64,000 bases of DNA, from contig NC_069670.1 of the NCBI RefSeq assembly GCF_027244095.1, positions 16,449,320 through 16,513,319 of the forward strand. Direction: 5' to 3'. Positions 11,801 to 22,211 of this stretch are shown here, piece by piece; position 1 is the first letter of the stretch, and each line of letters starts with the position of its first letter. A program made the position numbers and the translations under genes. Under the pieces are notes generated by a model. That model saw only the letters and a program-made list of their open reading frames with translations, was not told the DNA's origin and searched no databases. Source of the stretch: Hemicordylus capensis (Eukaryota > Chordata > Lepidosauria > Squamata > Cordylidae).

Positions 11801-11919
11801 TGGCAGAACAAGGCGTTCAGGTAACATTTGCACTGCTCCAGGCAGGGGGATGCCGTGCCGGTTGACAGGAACAGCAGCCACAAGAGGCAGACGCCCGGGC
11901 GGGCCAGGGAGTGGAGCAT
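2804..11919 (-). CDS. NTRK1: NTRK1-like neurotrophin receptor, exons 1-3 (5' part of gene, continues off left edge)
   Basis: Three coding exons on the minus strand, 11919-11741, 3084-3010 and 2804-2875, each with GT/AG sites and matching phases, encode a signal peptide, a short cysteine cluster (CLEQCKCYLNALFC) and the first leucine-rich repeats. After splicing the text reads FTEI-VIENQAGLTNLTL, then RELKNL-TISKTQLQFISPDAF. This follows the Trk pattern (human TrkA LTELYIENQ... and TIVKSGLRFVAPDAF). Trk proteins are membrane tyrosine kinases that bind neurotrophins (NGF for TrkA) at the cell surface. The short linker between the cysteine cluster and the first repeat fits NTRK1 better than NTRK2 or NTRK3, which have longer linkers. 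Ig, transmembrane and kinase exons are not in the window. The paralogue assignment is inference; Trk family membership is nearly certain. Confidence 0.82.
3010..3084 (-). CDS. NTRK1: NTRK1-like coding exon 2 (LRR)
   Basis: This 75-bp exon lies between acceptor CTTACAG and donor GTGAGT. It reads VIENQAGLTNLTLDDMKS and continues to RELKNL. One base completes the codon split from exon 1 and two bases are passed on to exon 3, as in the Trk LRR exons. NLT is a potential N-glycosylation site. Confidence 0.85.
3241..3548 (-). repeat. 5S/tRNA SINE, full-length derived type
   Basis: Complete copy of about 305 bp from AGGAACATAGGAAGC to CAACTCTCCTCTCC, with the 5S C-box remnant GCAACCAGGGCAGACCCTGC. 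Confidence 0.92.
3603..3748. mobile_element. Palindromic hAT-like MITE
   Basis: Terminal inverted repeats CAGGGCTGCACAAC / GTTGTGCAGCCCTG flank arms carrying CACAACTCCCATCATCC. The flanks ATCTAGCC and ATCTAACC are an 8-bp target duplication with one change. Confidence 0.85.
3783..3880 (+). repeat. 5S/tRNA SINE, 3' end only
   Basis: CTGCTGCCAGTCAGTGTAAG through GTCTGACTCAGTATACAGC. Confidence 0.75.
4436..4552. mobile_element. Palindromic MITE
   Basis: Inverted arms GGACTACAATTCCCAGCATC and GATGGGAGTTGTAGTCC. The left end CAGGGCTGCGCAG matches the family. No clear target duplication. Confidence 0.75.
4652..4726 (-). repeat. 5S/tRNA SINE, 3' end only
   Basis: GACTGAGTCAGACCTTTGG to CTGGCAGCGGCCCTCCAGGG. 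Confidence 0.75.
4727..4925 (-). repeat. Unclassified interspersed repeat (shared with 54800-55000)
   Basis: Contains CCCGGATATAAATCGGGCTA and a TTCACACACACTTCAGGG-type block on the minus strand. The same blocks in the same order occur on the plus strand near 54860-54960. Confidence 0.55.
5180..5450 (+). repeat. 5S/tRNA SINE, long derived type
   Basis: 5S head CTAAACAGGGTCTGCCCTGG followed by TTTGCATTTGAATGGGAGAC; the 3' end is slightly eroded. Confidence 0.88.
5908..6105. mobile_element. TACCGTATTT-type MITE, single unit
   Basis: Starts CCGTATTTACCCCAATAGAA and ends TCTTGGATTCAGGTAAATA. Shares GACTCTGGATTTAAGATG with the tandem element at 17210, with a CA repeat inside. Confidence 0.65.
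6231..6248. repeat. (CA)n microsatellite
   Basis: Perfect CA run; another lies at 6011-6028. Confidence 0.9.
6638..6830 (+). repeat. 5S/tRNA SINE, short form (tRNA head)
   Basis: GGGGCCCAGTGTTAGAATGC head with the A box decayed; it ends GGCAGTTTCTTATCCTATG. Confidence 0.8.
7612..7895 (+). repeat. 5S/tRNA SINE, long derived type
   Basis: GCTAAGCAGGGCCCACCCTGG head; GCATGCTTGCATGCAG shows the old anticodon-arm region. Confidence 0.9.
8225..8372 (+). repeat. LINE 3'-tail type sequence
   Basis: GTGAGCTGCCCTGAGGAG ... GGAGGGGTGGGGTATAAATA, the tail seen also at 39872-40066. Confidence 0.6.
9088..9398 (-). repeat. 5S/tRNA SINE, full-length derived type
   Basis: AACATAGGAACATAGG duplicated at the 3' end; 5S head GCAACCAGGGTGGACCCTGC. 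Confidence 0.92.
9898..10170 (+). repeat. Two related copies of a GGGGCGGCTCTTTCATGGGG repeat
   Basis: CGGGCGGCTCTATCATGGGG at about 9900 and GGGGCGGCTCTTTCATGGGG at about 10110 start similar GCAAGGTGAG..TCAGGTGGCAG modules. Related fragments lie at 31965-32060 and 42660-42735. Family unknown. Confidence 0.6.
10187..10229 (+). repeat. Short tandem duplication
   Basis: TGATCTTTGTGTTTGAGGG occurs twice in direct succession. Confidence 0.9.
11072..11349 (-). repeat. 5S/tRNA SINE, long derived type
   Basis: The SINE 3' end at 11072 lacks part of the GACTCAGACC block; the 5S head is intact up to CAAGACCAGCTCTCCTCC. Confidence 0.88.
11741..11919 (-). CDS. NTRK1: NTRK1-like coding exon 1 (signal peptide, cysteine cluster)
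   Basis: The exon holds 59 codons plus 2 bases, ending at a strong donor (GAAAT|GTGAGT). The start MLHSLARPG was chosen because it gives a normal signal peptide with hydrophobic core VCLLWLLFLS and has A at -3. An in-frame upstream ATG at 12000 would add 27 polar residues in front of the signal peptide and is less likely. Four cysteines lie in residues 26-39, and there is one N-glycosylation site (NFT) near the exon end. Confidence 0.82.
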
Positions 11920-13197
11920 CCTGCCTGCCTGGGGCTTCAGCCTGTGGTCAGAGAAGCCCTCTCCCCATCCACTCCCTCCCTGCTCTGGCTGGCTGCACAC
12001 CTCTTGCCCTCCTGATCAGTCAGGGAACATGGACAAGCAAACATCTGCTCAGTTTAAAGGGCAGGGTGGTGGGCGGGGGGGGAGAGAGAAGACAGCAATC
12101 AGCCTCCAAGGGGCGGGGTTTGCTGCTCTCCCTCCTCCCCGGACACACCTACCCGCCCTCCCCCTTTCCAGAAGAGTGCCTCACTGGAGGCTGTTGCTGA
12201 GCTGCTGTCCATATGCACGGCCTTCTCTGCAGGTGGAGACGGGGCACGGGAGAGGGCACGCCCCCTGCTGCCACACTGATCCACTGATCCGGGCCAAGAG
12301 CCCAAAGAGGCAGAAGCCGCAGCGACCCGAGACTGAACTGGCTCCGACACAGCCAGGACTGGACTGGGTTGAGAACAGAGAAGCCTGCCTCCCGATCAGC
12401 CTTCCGTCCAAATCAGCCGGGAGGTGTGGAATAAGTCTCGCTTCGCATGCCCCGAGCAGAGATGCGGAGTTTGGGGCAATATTTGAATCGGACATTTTCG
12501 GGAAACTTTCCGGGGAATTCTCTCCAGGCAAATGTTTCTCATTTTGTATCGGTTTTTTCTTCGGAAACGTTGACGACGCAAACGTGCTGGATGCCCTAAC
12601 TAGATTATGATCACTTTCATTTGATCTTTTGTAAAAACAAAAACAAAAAAACCCCTATATTACCCCACTGTTTACAAAAAAATCTATATATGTTCTCCCA
12701 CACACTTCCTAGGAATGATCGTCTGGTAAATAATCATTACAACCTTGAAACTGACAAGCTTGCCAAGAGATGTGACGGCCGGGGGTGTGCGGGAAGGAAA
12801 AAAAACCTAAAAATTAAAAATGGGGGGGGTGTTTTTTTTCCTGGGAAAACATGGGGGTTTCCTCCCAGTTTGTTTTTTCCAGGCGTTCACACCTCTAAGC
12901 TTGCCTCAAAATATATTGGCATCCACTGAGCGTTGTGGATGGATTTTATGAAACAATGGATTTTTAGAAATTGAAAATTATCCACGGGAATAATAAAGAA
13001 TGGAATTTTTTTTTTCCCCTGGAAAATTTTCTGTGAAAAACATTCAGCCCCACATCTATGGCCCAGGGGGACCCTCTTCTTTCTTAATGGCAACAGGACT
13101 TTTAGGGTGGTCACGGGGAAAGGTGGAACAGAACACAAGGAAAACAGCTTGGGCCCTGCGTATTTAAGAGAATGACTTCTTTGCTACGAACCAGACC

Positions 13198-13395
13198 GCC
13201 CATTAAGATCACAAGGAGAGGTCCGTCTGCAGTTGCCACCGGCTCCTCTGGTGGCTCCTCGGGGACATGCCTTCTCCGTTGCTGCCCTGAGGCTTGGGAA
13301 CACACTCCCTGCTGAAAGAAGAGCCTCCCCATCTCTGACAACTTTTTAAAAGGCAGTCAAGACACATTTGTTCACCCAGGCTTTTAATTAGACAC
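13198..13395 (+). repeat. L2-like LINE ORF end
   Basis: Coding remnant of the LPAERRASPSL..F..AVKTHLF type, the usual C-terminal end of L2/CR1-clade reverse transcriptase ORFs. Confidence 0.6.
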
Positions 13396-14653
13396 TGAGG
13401 CTATTCTCACGACAAGCCAAAATGGGGCTAAGGGTGCCCAGGCCGGTTTCGGCTGGTCGTGTGCTGCAACGGGAGCCATGCGACTCCCGATGGCAAGCTG
13501 ATTCAAACACCACCCCCGCCTTGAACAAGGTGAGCAGAGCGTCCGCTAACCCTGGCTCTCTGATCGTGGGTCACCACACTGCAGCGGCTCACAGGTCGCC
13601 CCCGGATTGGGAGGCGACAACAAACCTCCCAGCATTGGGGGCTCCCCAGACGTCAATGAAGACAGTGGATCTTTCCAGATGGCAATAAATGGTGGGATGT
13701 TCCAAGCTTTTGCGCAAGGTACAAGCATAATCCTACTCCCTGTACTCACACTGCTGCAAGCTTCCACACAACTTCCTAACAACGTGATTCTACCCTCTGT
13801 ACCCATGCAGAGCAGGGATCTTGAGCAATTTTCACTGTGGCCCCTGCTGGCCAGCTCTTGCATTATGAGAAGAACCCATCCTTTCCCTCAGTTGCCGCAA
13901 AAGTAGTAACAACAAAAAGGAGGTTCTTTTCGGAACAGCCAGCAGGTGGAGCTGTGGAAATGGCACAATGCCCTGGCTTGTAATGTCTACAGAGGGTAAG
14001 ATCTCACTAGGAAGTGGCACAGAAGTTTGCCACAGTGTGTGTATGAGGAGTAAGACTCCTGCAAACAATGTATTGCTATTAGGAAAGAACCAATGAGGGG
14101 CCAAGAGGAGAGGGACATCCCTCCAAAGGAAGAAGTTGGGGGAGAAAATGGCTGTGCATTTGCTTCCTCCAGCGCAGAGATGGCATTTGGGAGGCTGAGC
14201 AGAAGAGGGCCTAGGAGATGGAGGATGCTGGTGATATTTCCTTTCACATGGCCTGTATGGACTCATCCCACACAGCACCATATTTCCAGGGCTACCCGTC
14301 ATTAAAGCTGCCCTTTGGGGCGGCCTGGCTGGGGTGGGGGGGAGGGAACTGGCAGAAAGTGTCATGGGAGATACTCAGACATGCTCCGCGTCAGCTTGAG
14401 CTTCCTCTGCGACACCCTCCCTGGCCCTGAGGGCTGCCAACAGATTAGCAGATCAATTGATTAACTACCCTGCTTCTAACTAACTGATTAATCAATGCAC
14501 CAGCCGGCTAAATTTGAATGCAACTGCATACTGCCGACGCACGCACACATATAAAGGCACCGGGCCTGCGAGACCTTCGGAGGAATAGCCACGCCCCAAC
14601 TTCTCCGCCTGAGGAAAGGAGCTCTGCAGGCTTCAGTCCAGTGCTTCATTCAG

Positions 14654-14972
14654 AACATAGGAAGCTGCCATAAACTGAGTCAGACCCTTGGTCCATCTAG
14701 CTCAGTATTGTCTACCCAGGCTGGCAGCGTCTTCTCCAAGGTTACAGGCAGGAGTCTCTCTCAGCCCTATCTTGGAGATGCCGCCAGGGAGGGAATTTGG
14801 GATCTTTTGCATGCAAGCACGCAGATGCTCTTGCACGGAGCAAAGCCCCCATGTCCTAAAGGGAATATCTTAAAGTGCTCACATGTAGCCTCCCATTCAA
14901 ATGCAAGCCAGGGTGGACCCTGCTTAGCAAAGCAGACCATCCCTGTTCGCTCCTACAAGCACAGCTCCCTTT
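14654..14972 (-). repeat. 5S/tRNA SINE, full-length
   Basis: Retains TTTTGCATGCAAGCACGCAG, the tRNA anticodon-arm remnant. Confidence 0.9.
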
Positions 14973-15650
14973 TGTCATTCTGGCATGAATGACACAGGGA
15001 GAGATGGCAGTGCCCCTGAGGACGTGCAGAGTGCATTTTTCTCGCCGGGGAAAGAAGAAAAGAACAACCTCACCCAGAAATCCGGTTCAGAGGACTGTGC
15101 TTCATTTCCAGACTTGGGCCACTGAATCTCCTTTTCTAGAAGAGAAGGTGGCGGGAGAGGAAATCGCCCTCGTAAATGCCATCTCAAGTGAGTACATCGT
15201 GCAGCTTGTCTCTCTGGCCAGACCTGGCTGCCACTTCTTTCCCTCCCCGCAATTTCATTTAAACTGGCAACTTGGCCTGCTTGCTCTTCAGCTCCCTGGG
15301 GCTCAGAGAGAGCCAAGGAGGAGGCCTCAAAGGGCTAGTGACAGCATTAGGAGGCCCCAGGGAACCCTTGGCCTCCGAGTAAGAGAGGCCTTTTATTTTC
15401 TGTGATGATGGTTCTCCTGAAAGCGGGGACAGATGGGGAGGGTGGTGCGGGAGAGAAGGCATGCCTTCCTTGCGCCCCGTGATGGCCCAGAAAGACCAGC
15501 AGCTGCTTTTAAAAGGCTAGCTCAATCCACTCTCTAGCTCAGCTCCCAAATATCTCTGGATCCCATGGAGCTCGGATTCCCCGACGTTTTTGGACTACGA
15601 CTCTCATCATCCCCTCACAACAGTCTTCGTTTTAAAAGGCAATATTTATT

Positions 15651-15670
15651 AGATAGATAGATAGATAGAT

Positions 15671-15734
<64 letters not shown>

Positions 15735-15766
15735 CATTAAAATTTGAAAAGGGGGAAGGAAGGTGC

Positions 15767-15827
<61 letters not shown>
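15651..15827. repeat. Two (GATA)n arrays
   Basis: About 84 bp and 58 bp of GATA/GATT-free repeats separated by a 35-bp unique spacer. Long GATA tracts are common in squamate genomes. Confidence 0.95.
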
Positions 15828-15829
<2 letters not shown>

Positions 15830-16097
15830 TACTGTTGTTTGTGGTCATTTGAAAAACGAAACACACATTTCAAAGTGTGTCATAACAAGCTCGTCCTTGA
15901 ACAATGGCCCTGCGCCTGCCTCATTCAGGTTTAAAATGTAAAAATAGTGACTGAGCTCTTGAAGGAAATGCCCCAAAGCACTCCTGTGGAAATTAAAAGG
16001 ATATGTTAAGAAACCCTCAAAGAACTGCTACTTGGAGTCATTCTTAAGAATGGCTCAAAGTCGTCCCGTCGAAATGAAAAGGAGAAGTTAAGAAATC

Positions 16098-16255
16098 CCC
16101 TGCTAACTGAGCAAAGGGGCACCTTTCGAAGTAGTGACTCTCTTACCTTTAGCATGGGGAGAGCAACGGACCCTATCCAGCCCGAGCACAGCATCCCTCC
16201 CAGTGACTGTTCCTGATGCCCACCTACTCTTCCTTTTTAAATTGTGAGCACAACA
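16098..16255 (+). repeat. SINE-like family B fragment
   Basis: CTGAGCAAAGGGGCACCTTT then GAGCAACGGACCCTATCCAG and AAATTGTGAGC. The family recurs at 23895, 29660, 33505 and 59955. Confidence 0.7.
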
Positions 16256-16451
16256 GGAAGCTATCTTCTCATTCCTTTTGCTATATAAACTGCTTTGGGT
16301 TTTTTTTAATTTTTTATTCCCTTAATGGCTTAGGGCCAAGATACCTAAAGGGCCACCAACTCCCATATAGGTCTGCCCAGCCCATGAGACCATGCAGAGA
16401 GAATTCCCAAGAGTCCCACCACCTTCTAGAGTACAAATGTTGGTGATGCAC

Positions 16452-16640
16452 AGGTGAGCCTTCTCAGTGGTGGCCCCAGCTCTCTGGAACTCCCTGCCCC
16501 TTGACCTTAGCCTCGCCCCATTCCAGCAGGCCTGCCTCTAACTTTATACATATGTCTTGTTGACTGCCCTGTTTTAATGATTGCCTTTTATCCTGCATTT
16601 TTATTATTTTAGAGGCCATTGTGTGTTATTGTGCTTTTTA
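16452..16640 (+). repeat. L2-like LINE ORF end
   Basis: Encodes FSVVAPALWNSLPL, typical of L2-clade ORF C-termini, followed by an AT-rich tail. Confidence 0.65.
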
Positions 16641-17209
16641 AATTGTGCTTTAAGATGCCATGAATGCTTCTAGGAAGAACCTGGGGGGGTGGGGGCAGAT
16701 ACATTTTTTAAAATCAAATAATACTAGAACCCTTGATTTAGGGACAAGGCCTGTAGCCTTCTTTCACTGGCCAGTAGAAGGCAGACTGGAACGCCAATTT
16801 TTTCTCCCCGCACAGCTGTGCACCAGCTGTACAGAAGTGCACAAAGTGTGCAGAGGGAATAATTAGGGCCCCATCTTTCGTACAGATGGCTCGGAGAGCA
16901 CTCAACGGCAAGCAATTCCCTTCCATTACAACTTCAACGGAGGCAAATGTAAAACCTATCCAAGGAAGTACATGCATTTGCAGCCCCTGGGATAGCGATG
17001 GTTCCACACACGGGCTTCCTAGATAGAAGGAAAGCGGCCTTGATCTCAGAGGCAGGAAACAGGGGACATTTGCTTTAAAAAGAGGAAAGACCTTGGAGGA
17101 AAGAGCCACAGCCTTCAAGACAGGTTCCAGCAAGGTGGCAGGAAGTGGTCGGCCTCACGCCCTTGAAGGAACTGGCGGAAACTGGCAGTCTACCACAAAA
17201 ACAGAAAAT

Positions 17210-17566
17210 ACTGTATTGCCCGAATAGAAGACTCTGAATTTAAGACAATCCCATTAAAAACAGCAGTCAAATTGAGGCTATACCTGTATTTTACCCCAAG
17301 ATGAGAGGATTCTGAATTTAAGATGACCCCATTAAAAAACAGAGGTTAAATGTAGGTTAGACCTGTATTTTACCCCAAAGGAAGAGAGGACTCTGAATTT
17401 AAGACAACCCCATTGAAAACAGAGGATTTTTTTAGGTTAGACCTGTATTTTACTCCAAATGATTATAGGACTCCGAATTTAAGATGACCCTGGTTTCTAA
17501 CATCAAATAACTATGGGTGGGTGGGAGAGAAACTAGTCTTGGATTCAGGTAAATACAGTATTCTCA
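17210..17566. mobile_element. MITE with four internal 80-bp tandem units
   Basis: Ends TACTGTATTGCCCGAATAGA and TTGGATTCAGGTAAATACAG are roughly inverted. Internal units starting at CTGAATTTAAGA recur at 17234, 17312, 17393 and 17473. Confidence 0.75.
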
Positions 17567-17611
17567 GTGGGGTTTCCTGGGATCTGCAGATAGGGCCTGA
17601 AAAGACCTATA

Positions 17612-17915
17612 AGGGAGGAGAGCTGGTCTTGCGGTCGCAAGCATGACTCATCCTATTTGCTAAGCAGGGTCTGCCCTGCTTTGCATTTGAATGGAAGGCT
17701 TCATGTGAGCACTTTAGGATATTCCCCTCAGGGGACGGAGCCGCTCTGGGAAGAGCAGAAGGTTTCAAGTTCCCCTCCCTGGCAGCATCTCCAGGATAGA
17801 GCTGAGAGAGACTCCTGCCTGCAACCTTGGAGAAGCCGCTGCCAGTCAGTGTGGACAATACTGAGCTAGAGGGACCAATGGTCTGACTCAGTATATGGCA
17901 ACTTTCTATGTTCTT
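17612..17915 (+). repeat. 5S/tRNA SINE, full-length derived type
   Basis: GAGAGCTGGTCTTGCGGTCG to GGCAACTTTCTATGTTC. tRNA A box replaced by GCTCTGGGAAGAGCA. Confidence 0.92.
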
Positions 17916-17987
17916 CACCAAAGGCTGTGTGTATGAGTTTCGAGCTCAAAGACTGCAATATTACTCCAATCTTTGGGCCAGGGTTTC

Positions 17988-18068
17988 TCAAACTGGGGTC
18001 CCCAGGGGGTGTTGGACTACAGCTCCCATCAGCCCCCAGCCACAATGGCCAGAGCTTAGCCTTGCTGT
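17988..18068. mobile_element. Palindromic MITE, left half
   Basis: CAGGGTTTCTCAAACTGGGG and GGACTACAGCTCCCATCAG; the right arm is missing. Confidence 0.6.
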
Positions 18069-18674
18069 GAAGTGAGCACCTGCATAGAAAGGGCTGCCAT
18101 ATCGTCTTAGACTGACCTTTTCAAAGGCTCTCTCTGACCACTGCTACAACACCGTTAAGTTAGAAGCTGCAGTTCACTCAAAATTGTATATCTGCTGCCC
18201 CCTGGTGGACACAAGATCGCCATTGCAGGGCCATGCCCATCTTTACTCTCTGCTGCCATCTGGTGTGCAGGTTGTGGAGTAGCAGCAACCCATAGTCCCT
18301 ATATGCTGTCAGATTTTCCATACCTCAAAGGAATCCAGACGCGTCTAACATCTAGGTACCCCTAAAGGCTGTCCAGACCCTCCCCCAAGACTTTTTCATT
18401 CACGTAGGGCAGTACATGATATTCAGCAAGGTTGAAAGGTTTGTGCTTGGGACCTGGGTATATCCAAGCCTAAATTGCAGATACAGGCCGTCGCAAGAGG
18501 TCACTCTTTTAAAAAAAATTTAAATATCCCATAATCGCTACTGCAATATTAAATAATGCCAGGATAAACAGGAAATCTTCTCTCTGCTTTTTTTTAAACA
18601 AGAGGGATGTGTGCCTTTTTGTGCAAATGGATGCAAGAGCCACTCTGGAGGGAGGGTTACACTGTTCCCTTCAC

Positions 18675-18988
18675 AGGAACATAGGAAGCTGCCTAATATA
18701 GAGTCAGGCCCTTGGTCAATCTAGCTTGGTAATGTCCACACTGACTGGCAGCAGCTCTCCAAGGTTTCAGGCAGGAGCCTCTCCCAGCCCTACCGGGAGA
18801 TGCTGCCAGGGAGTGAACCTAGGATCTTCTGCATGCAAGCAGGCAGATGTTCTTCCACTGATCTATGGCCTCATCCCAAAAGAGGAATATCTTACAGGGC
18901 TCACATGTAGTCACCCATCCAAATGCAAACCAAGGCAGGGCCTGCTTAGCAAAGCATTTATGCTCGCTACCACAAGACCAGCTCACCT
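18675..18988 (-). repeat. 5S/tRNA SINE, full-length
   Basis: tRNA part retained better than in most long copies (CTGCATGCAAGCAGGCAGAT). Confidence 0.9.
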
Positions 18989-19322
18989 CCCCAAGAGGAG
19001 ATGGAGACCAGATCTCCTACTCCTTTGCGTACAGACTCCAGCCCCCCCACTAACAATCTGGGACCCTGATTTGCAATACAGTGGCTGACATGAAGGAAAT
19101 CCCTTCCAAGTAGTCCCAATAGAATTAAAAGGACAAGTTAGGCCATGCCAACTTACTCATTTAATTCCAATGGGGCTACTTTGAGGAACTGCCCTCGTGC
19201 CATCAGCCATGGAACTTAATACAATGGATAAACTACACAGCAAGAAACGGAAATACTGGCTTCTTTGTCAAACACAAATGGCATCCCACAAGCCGGGCTC
19301 TTTTAAAAATGTGCAACCAGAC

Positions 19323-19602
19323 ATAGGGACATAGGAAGCTGCCATATACTGAGTCAGACCCTTAGCCCATCTAGCTCAGTATTGTCTTCACAGACTGGCA
19401 GCGGCTTCTCCAAGGTTGCAGGCAAGAGTCTCTCTCTCAGCCCTCTCTTGGAGATGCTGCCTGGGAGGGGACTTGAAACCTAGATGCTCTTCCCAGAGCG
19501 GCTTCATCCCCTAAGGGGGAATCTCTTACAGTGCTCACACATGTGGTCTCCCATTCAAATTCAAACCAGAGCAGACCCTGCTTAGCTAAGGAGACAAGTC
19601 AT
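19323..19602 (-). repeat. 5S/tRNA SINE, long derived type
   Basis: Truncated at the 5S end by the neighbouring sequence at 19603. Confidence 0.9.
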
Positions 19603-19694
19603 GGGACAGCAGAGAGTAGGTAAGAACCTGCTCTTGCCGCGAGTCCGATACGGGAGGCGCCTTCGCACGAGTGAATGTGCCTCGCCGTGCTGGG

Positions 19695-19806
19695 CTGTAC
19701 AAAGTGGCCTGAAGAGAAATGGCTGGGCTCCAAGGAGCCCAGAGCGGTGTACTACATACTTGACTTTCTCCTCACAACAACCCTGTGAAGTAGGTTAGGC
19801 TGGGAA
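19695..19806 (-). repeat. Sauria-type SINE fragment
   Basis: Antisense CTCACAACAACCCTGTGAAG and CTCCAAGGAGCCCAGAGCGG, the 3' half of Sauria SINEs. Confidence 0.8.
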
Positions 19807-20217
19807 TATGGAGAAGTCACCGCTCTGTGAGCATATCTGAAAGCAGTTGGAAAAAGTTTAATAAGTACTTAGTCCATTTGTAGTTGGAATCATAAGAACA
19901 GTCAGGAACACCCGAGTGGAACGATACCATCAATCGCATAATGATGATTGTGGTTATTTTGAAGGTGGTCACTTCAGCCAGCTCAGAGGAAATGATCAGG
20001 CTGAATAATTCCACCCCATATGTAATCTCTCTCTCTCTCTCTCTTTTTTCCCTTTCCTTTTTCAGTATGGAAGGTGGGTTGGTACATGCTTTTTTTCTTT
20101 TTTAAAGTTTTGCACTGTGTGTGTATTTATGCCAAGTATCCAGAGTGATACAGTCCTGCAGTGTTGTGAATTCTAAGATGTAATTGAATGAATGTGTATT
20201 TTGTCTTAAGGAAAACA

Positions 20218-20237
20218 AACACACACACACACACACA
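20218..20237. repeat. (CA)n microsatellite
   Basis: Perfect CA run. Confidence 0.9.
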
Positions 20238-20383
20238 GAGAGACACCCTCTCCAGTGAAACAGACAACTCCTTCCTTCCACCCCAGTGAGGCCTGCATTT
20301 GCTCAAAGCACAAGGGCTGTGAGTGTCCAACAATTCCGGACAATAATGCAGCTAAATGCTGGCGGGGAATTTGACACCTCTGG

Positions 20384-20640
20384 GCCAGTTTGCATGGTGT
20401 AACGGTTAGAGTGTTGGACTAGGACAGGGGAGCCCCGAGTTCCAATCCCCGCTCAGCCATGAGATTCATTGGGTGATTTTGGGCTGGGCCAGTCACTGAT
20501 CTCTCAGCCTAGCCTACCTCACAGGGTTGTTGTGAAGAGAAGCATGACCATGTATACAGCTCTGGGCTCCTTGGAGGGAGAGATATAAATGTATATGTAT
20601 AATGTATAAATGCGGGATATAAATGTATAAATACATAAAT
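20384..20640 (+). repeat. Sauria-type SINE, near full length
   Basis: tRNA-like head (GGTTAGAGTGTTGGACTAGG and GAGTTCCAATCCC) then CTCACAGGGTTGTTGTGAAG and a GATATAAATGTATAAATA tail. Confidence 0.88.
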
Positions 20641-20667
20641 AAAAATGGCTTCTTGCTTGTCTGATTT

Positions 20668-20695
20668 CCACACACACACACACACACACACACAC
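20668..20695. repeat. (CA)n microsatellite
   Basis: Follows the Sauria SINE tail. Confidence 0.9.
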
Positions 20696-21267
20696 TCAGA
20701 GTTTTGGGTGGACAGCTGCTGTATCCTGCGTCTCCACTGCTTGCACACATTCACGCGCGCACCCCCACGACAGACCCACGGCTCGAATTCCCCTGCTTGA
20801 TTTTGGCCTGCCCCACGCTGCTGGCCTACGGGCCTTCTGCTGCAGTCAAGCTCCCTTGTGAATACCTAATGCAGGTGGAATGCCTTCTAAACTAAACAGC
20901 CGGATAAATATAGAAATTAATTTGCATAATAAATTTTGCTTTCTCTCCTTTGCCTTTCCTTGTCCTGCTTCCAAGAGATGTAAGAGATTTGAACCATCTA
21001 ATCCCTTTTGCAAAAAAAAAAAAAAAAAGCCTTCTCTCTCCTTGCCTTCTCTCCTCCACCCCACGCACCCACCGTAGGGTGGGACCCCCAACTATCACCT
21101 GCAAAGAGACCCCCAGTGGTGTGTGGAGAGGGCCCACCCAGAGGACCCCTTGATCCCAGCAGACGGCACATGGGGGGGTGCCAGAATCCAGAGGGCCAGA
21201 AGAGGGGTGCTTGGGCCAGCCGGACCCTGAAGCCCCTTGCCTAGAGATTTGCTCTGTATTGTTATTA

Positions 21268-21570
21268 AGGAACATAGGAAGCTGCCATATACTGAGTCAG
21301 ACCCTTGGTCTATCTAGCGCAGTATTGTCTTCACAGACTGGCAGCGGCTTCTCCAAGGTTGCAGGCAGGAGTCTCTCTTTCAGCCCTATCTGGAGATGCT
21401 GCCAGGGAGGGAACTTGGAACCTAGATGCTCTTCGCAGAGTGGCTCCATCCCCTGAGGGGAATCTCTTCCAGTGCTCACACTTCTCGTCTCCCATTCATA
21501 TGCCACCAGGGTGGACCCTGCTTAGCTAAGGGGACAAGTCATGCTTGCTACCAGGAGAACAGCTCTCCTC
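21268..21570 (-). repeat. 5S/tRNA SINE, full-length derived type
   Basis: Nearly the same as the copy at 9088, including GCCACCAGGGTGGACCCTGC. Confidence 0.92.
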
Positions 21571-22205
21571 TCTGGTTTTGATGGAGTTTGCTGTCTAGTC
21601 TGCATTCGTAGCACCGCAGCCTTATCACCCCAGCCCGCCCCCCCCACCTCAACCCACCCCCCACCTCACTCTGGTGCCACCTTTATCCCCTCTGGTGCCC
21701 CGTATTTCCAGGGGGGGCAGTTTTTTACCAAGGGAACAGCCTGAAGGGAATTGCTGTCAAAGTCCCCTCCGTGGCTAAACTTTCAAAAATAAAAATCAAA
21801 AACTCACAGACTGCTTGGCAGGGGGCGGGGTTGGGTGTGGACTATGCAGGGAGCCCTGCCTTTCACCCCTGGATCTGTATTCAAAGAGTGCACTTAGTCC
21901 AGGTGCCTGGGAAAGGCCAGGGTGCTTCTGAGTACGTACAGAGTGCTTTCCCCACTGCACTAGTCTTACATGTCTAAGATGGTTGAGTGGGCGTAGAGGG
22001 TGGTTTCCAGGTCAGAGAACACGCGCGGGGTGGAGCCCTCCTGCCATTTTCTGTTTTAGATATAAGTGCTGAAGGAAGCCATGGGGTCCCCCGGCCATCT
22101 TCCCCACAAGGTGGTGGCACACGGAACCCAAGAGTCCTGGCTCTTCCCCTCGCCCCCTGCCCCACTTATCCACGAGTTCATGCCAGAGCTGAAGGGCAGA
22201 TGGGA

Positions 22206-22211
22206 TTTATT
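22206..22211 (-). terminator. Candidate poly(A) signal for the kizuna-like gene
   Basis: AATAAA on the minus strand, about 735 bp past the stop codon. It is the first canonical hexamer I noticed downstream. Weak evidence on its own. Confidence 0.35.

Larger units (their letters stand above)
12001..22200. other. Intergenic region between NTRK1 and the kizuna-like gene
   Basis: No coding exon was recognised on either strand. Identified content is SINE copies, L2-like LINE ends (13198-13395, 16452-16640), a tandem-repeat MITE (17210-17566), GATA arrays and CA repeats. The NTRK1 promoter should lie near 12.0-12.3 kb but shows no clear motif. The stretches 12440-13180, 13400-14640 and 14990-15600 hold nothing I can identify; 12780-13050 is unusually rich in A, T and G runs. 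Confidence 0.6.
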
